Below the pieces are notes generated by a model. It ran no database searches. It worked only from the letters and a program-made list of their open reading frames with translations, and had not been told where the DNA came from. From Magnaporthiopsis rhizophila (taxonomy: Eukaryota; Ascomycota; Sordariomycetes; Magnaporthales; Magnaporthaceae): a stretch of 64,000 bases of DNA. How positions within the stretch are numbered: position 1 is the stretch's first letter; the number at the start of each line of letters is the position of its first letter. Positions 33,981 through 44,999 of the stretch are shown here, in pieces. The DNA lies in contig PYSS01000142.1 in assembly GCA_003049465.1 (NCBI GenBank), forward strand, positions 1-64,000, read 5' to 3'. Made by a program: the position numbers and the translations under genes.

Positions 33981-34668
33981 CTTGGCCGTCTTTTTGGTGC
34001 TGCTAATCCGGGGACGATGGGCAGGAAGGCAGAGATGCTGTGTAGCTGGCGGTCTCGAAATGAGCTGTTGATTGAGGGCAACCTATCGAGTTGTCGAGGC
34101 TGGACAGCAGGTGCAGAGCTTGGATTGTGGTGATGTTCAAGCTGACCTCTTACGTAGGCGTGCCCTCCTCAGGCGAGCCAAGCAGCATGGGTGCCGGGGT
34201 AACGCCTTGAGGGGTTTGGATTAGGTCTGAAATGCAGGCACCGGGTGGGGGAGGTGGAGCCCAACTTCCCCTCCATCAAGGCGGTCAGTCCTGGACAGGC
34301 CGCTGACCTTCGTCTGCACGTGCTAATGTTTTGATCGGAGCACACAGAGCTCCATCTGGCTGGGATCCCTAGTCTGGATAGGACGCTGCCGTTCGTGTCC
34401 TCAATCATCTCATAAAGGTGCCAAGAAGAAAAAAAGAAGGGAAAAAAAAAAAAAAAAAAAAAAAGAAAGACAAAAAGCGCGCTCACTGCAGGGTTAATGG
34501 CTGTTCCATCTCTCGGACTTCGAAGCCGCATCCAAGGTGAAGTAAAACGCACGATTTATACCCAGAAACGCTTTTCTCCCCCACGGACTCGCACGGGCAA
34601 AAGATGTTGTGCAGTTCCTCCCGTCTGCCAAGCCTAGCTTAGCCTGGACACTAGTCTAGGTAGGTAGT
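33981..34668. other. intergenic region upstream of the BAR-protein gene
   Basis: About 690 bp holding the BAR-gene promoter and the 3' UTR of the arginine gene. It has a long A-tract at 34,442-34,464. No gene is seen. Confidence 0.5.
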
Positions 34669-36860
34669 CTAGTCGACTATGTGCTTATTATCGGCCCACG
34701 ACGGCTGCACGCGCCGGCAGACGTCCTCATAGTCGGCCAGCCGGTCCTGGTCCCAGTCCGGTGTCGTCCAGAACATGGTCCAGTTGGAGTCCTCGAGCTT
34801 CTTGAAGCCTCGCGACCGCTCAAAATACCAACGGTTGACGGGGTTGTCCTTGCGGCTGCGCCAACACACGCCCTCAGGGAAGCAGGTGCGCACCATGGCG
34901 TTGAACACCATGTCCGCCACCCCTCCCGCGCCCTGTCTCTTGCGCAGGACCGCGAACTTGTCCAGGTAGGGGACCAGGCGCCCCTGCCGCTGGGCCTCGT
35001 CGAACGACAGGCCCGCGGGCGCCTCCCACGTTAGGATCGCCCCGCCGTCGTACTCGCCCGCGATGATGACGCCGGCCAGGCTGTCGCTGACCCGCCCGAG
35101 GTAGTCCCGTACGTCCAGCGGCCGCCCAAACGAGTCGTCGATGAGGTGCACGAGCCGCGGCAGGTCTATGCAAGTGTCCGTCAGCCGGGGCCGCGGAGCC
35201 CCCAGCGATGGCGGTACCCAGAGCTGCTGTCGTGGGTCTGGGATGATGGCCAGGGGCAGTCCGCGCTTGGCCAGAGTCGTCCTTGAGAGGGGTGACAAGT
35301 CCTGTGGGCTTTGTTCTTGCTGCTGCTGCTGTGGCTGCTGCGGCTGCTTCTCCTCCCACTCCCTTCCGTCCTTCCTGTTACGTGACGCCGCGATTCTGCC
35401 CAGAGGCAACGATGACGAAAGGACCGACCGATCCGTCAAGAGGTTATAGATGAGCGGGTTTTTGGCCTTCCTAGTCCCTGTAGTACCTAGAAACCCAAAA
35501 TCTTGGTTCTGGGCCTCACTATCTCGCTTCTTGGTTCGAGGGATGTTGATATTGGCAGCTTCCTTGGGCGTTGTCATCAAAACGGAGGATGTGGACGGCA
35601 GCATGGCGAGTATGTTTCTGGTGAGCTCGAGGTTTTCCGAGTGCTTCTTGCGGATGAAATCTGGCGACAAGGCCTTGGCTCTAGAACCAGTTCCATGTAG
35701 CCCACTGTCGGGTATCGAATGGATGTCCTCGAGGGACGAATTGAACTCATCGGTCATGTTCAGGAAAATGTGGGCGCCTCCCGGTCGATTCCGCGCTGGA
35801 GTGCCGCCCAAGGGGTCGATCAGAATGACTCTGGCAACCGTTGCCTTGGGTACAGGTCTGAACGATGCCGTAGTCGCAGTCGGATCCTGCCGAGACGGGA
35901 ACTGCATCCCGCTGAGATACCTCGCTAGGGCTAGAAGCAGCTCGTTGGAATTGACAGGCACCGCGATGGACGCGTCGGTCGAGGTCGCGTACGATGGCAC
36001 GACGACGATGGACGCATCACGCAGCGGGGAGATCAACGGCTCCTCGAAGGCGACGAAGATGCCGCCGGCGAGAAACCGAGAAGAGGTGTGAGTGGTTGGC
36101 GCAATGCCCAAGAGCGAATCGACCACTCGGTTGTGGCGGCCCTTGCCCGTGGCCGCAAGTACGCGCTCCGTCTGCTCGGTGACAGTCGACCACCACTCGG
36201 CCCTGCTTCCAGCGACCTCGGGCTCGCAGTCGATCACTACTATGCTCGGCATGCCCAGCGCCCGGAGCTGCCGCAGAGTCTTCCCGAGGGCGCCGAGGGT
36301 CTCATGGTTGATGGACTGGGGCTCCCGTATCTTGACGAGGGCGACATGGGGAATTTTCTCCTTGGCGGGAGCGTCTAGTCCCGGAGCAGCTGCGGCTGCA
36401 GCTACCTGGACGGTCGTTTCATGGCCTGCCTTTGGTTTGGCGGAAGGAGAAGACGCGGCCGGGCCGAAGCTTTGCAGGTACTGCCTCGTGTCTCGCTTCG
36501 TCGGTGACGACTCGAAGACGGACATGAGGAGATCCCTGTCCTCTGAGGGCTGCTCTGCCATCCAGCGCGGGACTGGGGGCCAGAGAGAGCTCAGGTCGAC
36601 GTCTTTGACGGCGGCAGACCCGCGAGTCGAGACATGAGGGCGGCTCACAGCCGACGGTGTCGCCGCTCGTCCGGTCGACTTTGAGCGCCGACATCCATAT
36701 GCCCCGCCAAGGCGGGCCTACAAGTTGTCGCCGTTAGTGGCAGCTTCCAAAACGTGGAACGCAGAGCTCGCCGAAGTCGGACCTTGGGATGGCTATGATG
36801 GCCACTCCTTACCTGCCGGGCAATTGAGGTTGCCTTGTTCCAGGCGGTGCTTCGCATCAT
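34669..36860 (-). CDS. ARG2: amino-acid N-acetyltransferase (N-acetylglutamate synthase), mitochondrial
   Basis: Makes N-acetylglutamate from glutamate and acetyl-CoA, the first step of arginine synthesis in the mitochondrial matrix; orthologue of yeast ARG2 and Neurospora arg-14. Exons 36860-36813 and 36717-34669 (95-base intron with CACTAAC branch) give 698 residues. The first exon and start of the second form an Arg/Ser/Ala-rich presequence. Residues ~110-540 correspond to the degenerate amino-acid-kinase-like domain (H-V-A-L-V-K-I-R). The last ~170 residues are the GNAT-type acetyltransferase domain (S-L-A-G-V-I-I-A-G-E-Y-D-G-G-A-I-L-T-W-E, G-G-V-A-D-M-V-F-N-A-M, N-P-V-N-R-W-Y-F-E-R-S-R-G). 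A Gln run lies at about residues 470-480. The start codon is only ~100 bp from the AT-rich block. Confidence 0.95.
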
Positions 36861-36960
36861 TCTTCAGAAAACATGACTGTCGGGAAGAGAAAGAAGGCGA
36901 AATTGAGAGGGATCGCGGAGTTAAGGCATCATTTTGGCTGGTGTTGAAAACCAATATATA

Positions 36961-37640
36961 AGCATTCTGCACAGTGTAAAACACAGTGTATTATAAATTA
37001 TATAATAAAAATTAAATTAAATAATTGCTAATACAACGGTAAATAGTTATCTTACTATTTATATATTAATACGTAAAATAAGTTGTTATTTAAATTAACT
37101 CTTTTTATAATTTTATTTTTAATTTTATTTTATACTTAATGTACGTATATTTTTTTAAATTTACTTTTTATAAATAATTATACTACGTTTTTGCATAGTA
37201 TTTTTAAGGGCTGTTTATTATATAAATCTTACTTTTAAATATTACAAATTAATTTACCTTATAATTTTCCCCTTTATATTCGATTTTTAATTACTTTATT
37301 AGAACTGTGCATTTTCCTGGATTTGCATAGGGAACCAGGTGCCTGGAAAGGGGGGTGGCCGATGAGGGGTGCACTGACTTACCTCCTTAACACTGCCACG
37401 AATTTAAAAATGATACAACCATGTGAAGTGAATGATTTAAATGTTAGGGTTGTGCTTGAAAATGTAATGAATGTTTCCTATAAAACTGAAAAGAACATAA
37501 TGAAAATATAAAAAACCATGCCGCCCAAACGCCTAAACCCTCAATTTACCAGCATGCTACCTGATCATATGCATACGCAAGTACCTACTTATCACCCTTT
37601 CTGCTTGGGAAATGCCATTGTAGTTACCCCTTCCAACTAC
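36961..37640. other. AT-rich block at the compartment boundary, unidentified
   Basis: Very AT-rich, with dense TpA and stop codons on all frames. It has one short GC-richer patch (37,320-37,395) carrying no recognisable gene. It looks like strongly RIP-mutated repeat DNA, but I could not assign it to an element. Confidence 0.4.
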
Positions 37641-37668
37641 TGTATTTAGTTTGTCCCCGGTGCTGATT

Positions 37669-38575
37669 TCATGCTCGGAAAACCACTGCCCTCTTGGTAT
37701 TCGTGCCCTTTTTACCGGATTCCGTGGTCTTGCCGGGGGTCGTCTTCTGACCGGGGGGTGTCGTCGTGCCAGCTCTCACGGGGCAAGCGTTCGGGGCCTT
37801 CCCGAGCTTACCGGGGCCTGGAGCGTTACCTGCAATCTTGCCGGTCGGAGCTCCCTTCGAAGTGACCTGACTGGCGGTAGTCCTTTTGACATCTCGGATG
37901 TGGAGGCTTTGATCGTAATAGTAGCAAAGCAAGCTCACAGGGTCTTGAACCTGCCATTCTCTGGTGGCGGACTTGTAAAGATCGTAAACCTTGCCAGAAT
38001 GGTCAGCAACAACTAAGCTGCCGTCCGCTTTGTATGTGGGGGTGCTGAAGAAGGGTGAGGCGGAGCTTGATCCCTTGGAATCCTTCTTAGAACCCTTCTT
38101 GGAGTCCTTCTTGGAATCCTTTTTGGAACCTCCTTTGGAAGAAGATTCCCCTCCATTATCTCCACCACCTCCCTTCCCTCCGCCTCCTTTCTCCCACGTG
38201 GCCTTGTCCACAAACTCACTCGAAAGCTTCCCTTTTTTGACACGAGTCCATCCAATGATGGCATTCCAAGGGACTCCATATACCGCCGAAAATTCTTCTT
38301 CGCCAGCGTGGGGATTTATGCGGTTAATCGAGTTATAGTATCGGTTGACATCGACGTAATAAACATTGCCGACGGAGGATCGATCTTGTAAATATACGCA
38401 TCCGCGCTCTTCTTGGCAAACGTCTTGGCGACGTTAGTGCTGCTCGTGGTCGATAGATTGTCACGCGGGGATCGCCACGCCGGCGCAGCTCCCCCAGTAC
38501 CAACGGATATTAAGGCGCCAGGCGATTGGGGCGGTTCAGCTGGACACAAGACCCTCGCAAATGGAATAAGGCTAG
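37669..38575 (-). pseudogene. ADP-ribosylating enterotoxin A-like gene, broken
   Basis: Two adjacent minus-strand frames together resemble the C-terminal half of fungal proteins with a heat-labile enterotoxin A-chain (ADP-ribosyltransferase) domain. Frame 1 (about 38,575-38,316) has an S-T-T-S-S-T-type segment, where the family has its central STS motif, then an I-Y-K-I-D strand. The similarity passes to the second frame near 38,375, where a one-base indel is the simplest explanation, and frame 1 stops at 38,316-38,318. Frame 2 carries a Glu-rich E-x-E-like segment, a Lys/Ser/Asp repeat linker (about 38,060-38,160) and a tail ending at 37,669. The N-terminal part with the signal peptide and conserved Arg is absent; AT-rich DNA begins there instead. 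As it stands it would not encode an intact enzyme. Function would be NAD-dependent modification of a target protein, by family only. Confidence 0.5.
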
Positions 38576-39181
38576 GCGCCTAACCCTTTTATAAATACGT
38601 ACCTAACCCTGCTAAGTACGGGCTATCTAATGGCTTATATAAAAGATACCATTTTGAAGGGTCCTTTAAAAAGATTCTGTTTTTTTAAATATTTTTTTAA
38701 GGTTATAAAAAGTTTATTATAATATAATAATTTTATTAAGCCGATTTTATCCTTTTATTATAAATAAATTTTTCCTGTCCTGAATTGCTTTATAACAATT
38801 GTATTATTTTTTTTAAATTTTGGCGGGGCTGTTATGAAATGATTTTTTTTTATTTTTAATGCATTAAGTTTAAGGCTTTTTTGTTGCATAAAATTATGGT
38901 TGCATTAGTGTTTTTAGGGTAATTTTCTGTATTATTACCGTATTAAGGTTAAAATTGTATAAAAAGTTTTCAGATTGGCCAAGCGGATTGGAAAAAATAA
39001 GCATTTTTCCTGTTTTAATTGCTATAATTTTAAAAAATATAGCGATAATATTATGCGTATAAATTATTAAATAAATTTTCTTCCCGAACACTGGATATAA
39101 AAATAAAAAAAATATTATTAAAATTAATATACTATCAAGCACGATGCAATTAATGTTTTATTATAAATGATATATTTGATT
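38576..39181. other. AT-rich, RIP-like DNA without recognisable element
   Basis: TpA-rich, with stop codons throughout. No RT, integrase or transposase motif was found on either strand. It separates the enterotoxin-like fragment from the GC-richer block at 39,182. Confidence 0.4.
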
Positions 39182-39631
39182 TGTTAGCCCCAACCCTTCT
39201 GCCCCCTGCCAGCCTTGGTTGTAACACTGGGGCCTTAAACTTCTGCATCGCTTATACCGAATTATCTTATTTGTTCGGTGATCTTTTTCAATTATTATCG
39301 CAGGTCCGTTATAAATACCAGCTTATAGCGCTCCTGATACGCAGTGTGGCTTGGTGGGAAAGGCTCCGTAATTCCCGGGGAAATCGCCCGTTCCGTGGGT
39401 TTTTCAGTATAATCCGCCATTACGGAAAAAATCTTATAAAAATATAATAGGTCAGGCCACAAAAAAATCGTCTGGTGGGTGCTAAAATAGTGTTATTCTA
39501 CAAAACGAGAAAGAAAAGGGTAAAATTGGGCCTTGCCTTTGGAGGGCTTAAAGCAACCCCTATATACAGAAGTCCTGGCCCAGGGAGCATCCTTGGGTCA
39601 TATGATCCGTGCCCAGCACGGATCCGTAACA
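39182..39631. repeat. GC-richer LTR-like block (unplaced)
   Basis: A 450-bp segment running from TGTTA to TAACA, clearly less AT-rich than its surroundings. Gypsy RNase H-type coding (E3) begins immediately to its right. The first 45 bp, read on the minus strand, resemble the start of the LTR at 58,487 (shared TGTTAC and GGGGGCAGAAGGG). Five-base flanks do not match (TGATT and AAAAA), so it is not a clean solo-LTR insertion with these ends. It may be a diverged LTR fragment or a junction. Confidence 0.35.
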
Positions 39632-40801
39632 AAAAAAGATATTTTCAAAATTATAAAACCCCTAATAATCATAAATATTTTACCCAAAAATTAATGGATT
39701 TGGATTCCCGAAATGCAGAAAATATTTAATATTTTTAAAAAAGCATTTATCTTTTTACCAATCCTAAAGCATTGTGATTTAGCGCTTTTTGTTATTATGG
39801 AGATGGATTTTTCCGATTTTGCAATAAGTGCTGTGTTATTTTAATAAAACCCAAAAAATAACAAATTTTACCCGGTTATTTTTTATTTTCGAAAAATAAT
39901 ATTAGCAAAAATTAATTACAAATTTATAATAAAAAACTTTTTGCAATTGTTAATTATTTTAACAGATGGAAATATTACTTAAAAATGGCCCAATACCGGA
40001 TAAAAATTTTCACAGACCACCAAAACCCGTCCTATTTTATAACGGTTAAAATGCTTACTTAATATTAAACCAAATGGGTATAATAATTATCCAGTTATTA
40101 GTTTTTGATTAATTATCGATCAGGAAAGCAAAATAAAAAGGCCGATATTTTTCGAAGCTAAAATAATATCGATTTAAAAAAGGGGAGTAAGGATTAGCCG
40201 ATTATAATGGTCCTATAAGAAAAATATTTTGCAAAAAAAACCCTCACAAATTCCTTTTTTTTTTTAGCTTTGGTCCGGTTTTATAATATTCCGATATTTA
40301 ATGAGATAAGGCATTTACGAACCGAATTAAACAGGTTGCCCAAATTAATAATAAATACCGGGCATATATAAAAAACCGGCATAAAAAAAGCTATAAAAAA
40401 GGCTTTTTTATAAATATAATAGGTTATAAATCTCAGCCCAGCTAAAATTAAAAAGCGAAATTTTTAATTTAAAATATAATACTAAAATAACCGGATATAT
40501 AGGTATAAATAAAACCCTGGAACTAATTATTTGATATTTTTAATAGCTAAATATAAAAAAAAATGTTAAAAATTATATAAAAAACTGTTTAAAATGCTAG
40601 TATAATAAGGTTTTAAAATATGCTCTTTTTAGCTTTTTTAACTTATAAAACTATATTATTAATCCTGGCAAATTATAATTATAAACTTTATCACGAATTT
40701 TTCAAAAAACCGCAAGTATAATTTTATTTGGGTAATAATAAACCTTTTTACCAAAATAATATATTTTGTACTTTTAAAAAAAGGGAAAAAAAAACGGATA
40801 A
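39632..40801 (+). mobile_element. E3, left part: Ty3/gypsy chromovirus RNase H to integrase, RIP-degraded
   Basis: Plus-strand remnants in order: end of RT/connection (P-E-M-Q-K-type block near 39,706), RNase H (I-L-K-H-C-D...D-F-A-I-S-A-V-L near 39,760-39,840; T-D-H-Q-N near 40,010), then the integrase catalytic core start near 40,660-40,790 (W-Q-I-I-I-I-N-F and F-T-K-I-I-Y-F-V). Many stops reflect C-to-T changes. The integrase breaks at 40,801 and resumes at 57,547, beyond the copia insertion. The RT and gag parts upstream of 39,632 are missing from this window. Confidence 0.8.
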
Positions 40802-41100
40802 TATCGGAATAGGCATTCTGTGCGCATGCGATCCGGAAAAGGAGAACGGAATGGAGGGACCCTCTGGGCCCCTTTGGATCCCGCACGGGCCAACCGGCCT
40901 GTGCGGCTAAAGCGGCAGATCGCCTTTTGGGCGATCGCCTCCGCGCAAATAAAAGGGCAATCTTTTACCCTTCCTTAAGCAGATAGATTCCTTTCTCCTT
41001 GTATATAATAATAGGACTTTCCCAGATTATAAAGATTATTATTCACCCTTTTTAAAAATTTCCGAACCGACTGAACAAAAAAAACCCTTTTTTGCTAACA
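40802..41100 (+). repeat. 5' LTR of E2
   Basis: A 299-bp LTR whose terminal dinucleotides are read as TA...CA (TG mutated to TA). Its core (about 40,840-40,975) stays GC-rich although the flanks are AT-rich. It matches 57,248-57,546 directly and the E1 LTRs inversely. Confidence 0.85.
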
Positions 41101-41798
41101 CTAATTAGTGTTATCAAAAGATAATATAAACGGTTAAGTAAAAGATTTAGCATTAAACATTTACCCATCGAATCTTTAAGATTTAAAAAAGGTTAATGAA
41201 AGATTTAAAAGCAAAGGAACGCTTTTCCTCCGCTTGATAGCATATTTACTGAACAAATAAATCCTTTTCTCCTTTGGCCTGCACTGCCCAGCAATTAAAT
41301 CAGAACCAGTTGAGAAAATTTTACAAATTTAGAAAAAAATATTGTATAATTCCCGGAGTAAATTAAATTATCAGTTTCTAAATTTTCGAGGGCTTTTGGA
41401 TCAAAAAAATTACCCCAAGGCAAGTTTGCTCGTCCATTTACCAAAATAATAGCCATAGTTATTCCAATAAAACCTTAATAATTAAACAGGTATTATTAAT
41501 AAAATATCCGGAGCACAAAAAAGCGGTTCCGAAAAAAATTTCAATTAGAAAAAAATCTATCCCTCGAAAAATATTACAAAATTATTTAAAGGATTGGATT
41601 TTTCCCAAACTTTTATAAATTTCTGTAACAAAAACCTTTTTTAACAAAAAGATTATACCCTAAAAAGTTTATTCCAAACCGTTTTTAACGATTAAATTAA
41701 TATTTGGATTATTAAATTTATGCTTAAAAACTGCCAGCAACACGGCGATTTTTTTTTTAGCTTTTTTCGAAAATTTTAATGGTTTAAAGCTTATATAT
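41101..41798 (+). other. E2 5' leader, RIP-degraded
   Basis: Untranslated leader between the 5' LTR and the gag-like region. It is matched inversely by 49,721-50,418 of E1. A primer-binding site is expected just inside 41,101 but is too mutated to assign to a tRNA. Confidence 0.5.
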
Positions 41799-42640
41799 AT
41801 GGATCAGCTGGATATAAAAGCTTTAAAAATATTTATTAAGTTTTTAACAAATCGCAAAATTATTGTTCCTAGCAAATTAAACCTAAAAAGCTTAAAAAAA
41901 TTAAATTTATTATTAACCGATATAAATAATACCCAAAACCTGGCGATCGGGGGAACAGCAAAACCCCTAATGATAAATTATCGGAATAAAAATAAAAATT
42001 TTAAAATTGTAATTTTGCCTGCAAAATTATCGGCCCAAACAAAAGCATACGGCCACCAGATTAGCAAAAAACGGTTAACCGGAAATCCTTAAAACGGATT
42101 AGCATTTAAATTAAAATGCAATAATCATTTTTATAACGGAACAATCTATTATTAAAACAAAAACCGGCCAAAGCACCAATTCCCTTTTCCGATCCCCAAA
42201 CCGAAATAGTAATTTCCGGATAATTATTCTTTTAGTTCCCCCAAAAAATGCCACAAGAATCAAATTTCGGTAACCTTATAATAGCCATTATTCAGATCAA
42301 AAATTAATCGATTAACTGGAATCCATTTCCTTAATCTGCCAGATCGGGAAAAACGGCTTTTAGCTATAAAAAATTATATGCCCGGCTATTATTACCAAAA
42401 TTTTTTGGCTTATAAACGGGCAAAAAGCCAAATAATTAACGCATACCGCATATTTCTTCCGCTAAATACAACCAATATACCGCTTAATACAAATTTGGTA
42501 AAAGTATTTAAAAATATGTATAATAAAACACATAAATATTTCGGAAAATAATACAATATTTTGGATAATAAAATTTTGATTTTCGCAAATACCTGTAAAA
42601 TATTTAACATCCTTTTTTTATAGTTTTATACGCTTTTTTT
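41799..42640 (+). pseudogene. E2 gag-like remnant
   Basis: Open stretch of 97 codons at 41,799-42,092 (Lys/Leu/Asn-rich), then further fragments to about 42,640. The segment containing P-G-Y-Y-Y-x-N-F-L-x-Y-K-R near 42,385 has a close copy on the minus strand at 48,901-49,188. Position right after the 5' leader suggests gag. No zinc knuckle is visible in the degraded sequence. Confidence 0.55.
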
Positions 42641-42799
42641 TACTAACCTTTACAAATTAAGCCAAAGCTTATTTTATCCGAGCTATAAATAAGCGATATA
42701 TTTTTAAAAAAAACCTACCTAAAATTTAAAGAATATTTCGATACAAAAATTAATCAATAATAATATTACACAAATTAAAACTCGATTATATTCCAAATT

Positions 42800-43098
42800 T
42801 GTTGGCAGGAAAGGGTTTCTCCTGTTCAATCGGCTCGGAGATCTCCAAAAAGGGTGAATAACAATCTTTATAATCAGGGGAAATTCTATTATTATGCACA
42901 AAAAGGAAAGAATTTATCCGCCTAAGGAAGGCCAAAGGACTGCCCTTTTATCTGCGCGGAGGCGATCGCCCAAAAGGCGATCCGCCGCTCTAACTGCACA
43001 GGCCGATTGGCCCGTGCGGGATCCAAAAGGGCCCAAAGGGTCCCTCCATTCCGTCCTCCTTTTCCGGATCGCATGCGCACAAAATGCCTATTCCAATA
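42800..43098 (-). repeat. 3' LTR of E1
   Basis: A 299-bp LTR; on the plus strand it starts TGTTGGCAG and ends with a mutated CA (TA). The GC-rich core is at about 42,930-43,080. It is flanked on the left by the AAATT target duplication. Confidence 0.85.
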
Positions 43099-44786
43099 CC
43101 GGCAATTTTTTTTTATGCGCGGGTATTCCGGTGTTTTATTTCCACGATATAATAAGTTTATCCCGGAGATCGTAAGGATCTCCGAAGGCTTTAACGGAGG
43201 TGTTTTTACAAAAGAAATGCCAAATTTGGTGATCCGGTTTTTTGATAAAGAAAATAGCCGGATTTGGTAATCCGAAACGTTTATTTAAAAAGGGGAGCGC
43301 CCTTAATGGGCCAGCAATTAAGGCAAAACGAAAATAAGCGTTTTGGAAGGGCATTTTTATGTTTTGGAAATATTGGATTATTAAGCCAAAAAATAATAGG
43401 AAAAAAATAATGCAGGTGCGGGCCTTTGCGCAATAAAAAGCTATTTAGCAGATTATTTTAATAAAGAATAATATTAATAATTGTTTTTGTGATTTTAAGG
43501 ATAAGGTTTGCGTTTATATAAAGGCATTTTGTTTATCCCGTTTATAATTCGGCCAACCTGCACCGGTAAACCTTATTTATTAATCTGTTTTTTTTATACC
43601 CTATTTGTATATATTTTATTATTTAAAATCCCGATTAATTAATTATTATTTTGTTAATTATTATTTTTTTTTCCTTTTTTTGCCTTTTTTTTTATTTTTA
43701 TAGCTAAAATAACTGGTAAAAAAAGGAAATTATCGAATTTCACCCGGTTATATAAAAATTTAGCAATTCGGAAATTATCCCGAGCCCAGAACCCTTAAAA
43801 AAAAAGGCAAAAATAAAATTATTTTTAAAATTTTTAATTATCGCACCACTGGCGGTAAAAATATTAAACCGCTAATTTTAGGCTTTGGTGGGTACAGTAA
43901 AAAGGTGGATTTAAAATCGGTCCTATATTTGGAATGTTTTAAATTAATTTTGGCCGGTAAAATACCAGAGCTTGATAAAAAAAATAATTACCGGGATTAA
44001 ATCCCGAACAAAAAGCAGTATTGGCTGTGCGCTTTAAGCTATATATATAAACCTATATAAATTTTTCGATTTTTGAAAACTTAATTGTAAAATTAGGTTA
44101 ATAATTATTTTTAATCCTTTTTTGGTTTTGCATTTGGCTTTTAAATTTTTTGCAATATAATGCTAAAGCGAAAAAATTTACAAAAAAGTTATAAATTTAT
44201 ATCCTAAATTAGGTAATCGGAATATATTTTGCTAATAGGGATTATTTAATTGCAAAAATTTAATAAATAAAGAATTATTTGTAAAATAATATTAATTTTT
44301 GCCGAAAAGGATAAGGGTAAGGATAATTTATTTGTTAAAGCAAATAATAATTTTTTTATAATAATACGAGCGGAATATAATGCTATAAGCCAAACGGCCG
44401 TTTTAAAAATATAGGATGCTGCAACCCTAATAAAAATGCATAATAAAAAAAAAAAGTAAAAAAAGATCTGGGGATATGCATTTAAAAAATTGCGATATTA
44501 TTTTTTTGCGCTGCATTATTTGTTATTTTTATTAATTGTGAGAAGCACGGTTCCATATTATATTGCGCTATATTTTTAAAATTTGTTACTTTTATTATAA
44601 AAAAATAATTAATTTATTATAACCCTTAGCTTTTTTTTATTTTTAATTTTGCTTTATTTATTTCTCGACCCTGATTATTATTATATTAAAGCTAATAAAA
44701 TCCTTTAAAGCTTTGTTTAGCTGATTTTTGGTTATAATATTTGCAGGATTATTTATTTTTGCAATTTACCGGATTTTATTAATTTC

Positions 44787-44987
44787 CTAACCCTTGTAAA
44801 ATTCACAAAAAGTTATAATATTTATTATAAGGCATTTTTCCGTTATTGTTCCCAGTTGGATAAGGCACTGATATAGCGAAAAGCTATCAGTACAAATCAC
44901 CAGCTTGCAAAAAGGTAGGTCCAGTTTTTTATTAATCGTTAAAAGCATTATTTTAAAAATATAACCTGTATTAAATCTGCTGATCAT
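44787..44987 (-). pseudogene. E1 copia RNase H fragment
   Basis: A minus-strand open stretch of 66 codons. It contains L-V-I-C-T-D-S-F-S-L-Y, the conserved C-T-D-S-x-S-L-Y block of fungal copia pol RNase H, and is the inverted counterpart of 54,440-54,650 in E2. Confidence 0.7.
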
Positions 44988-44999
44988 ATTATAAATTTT

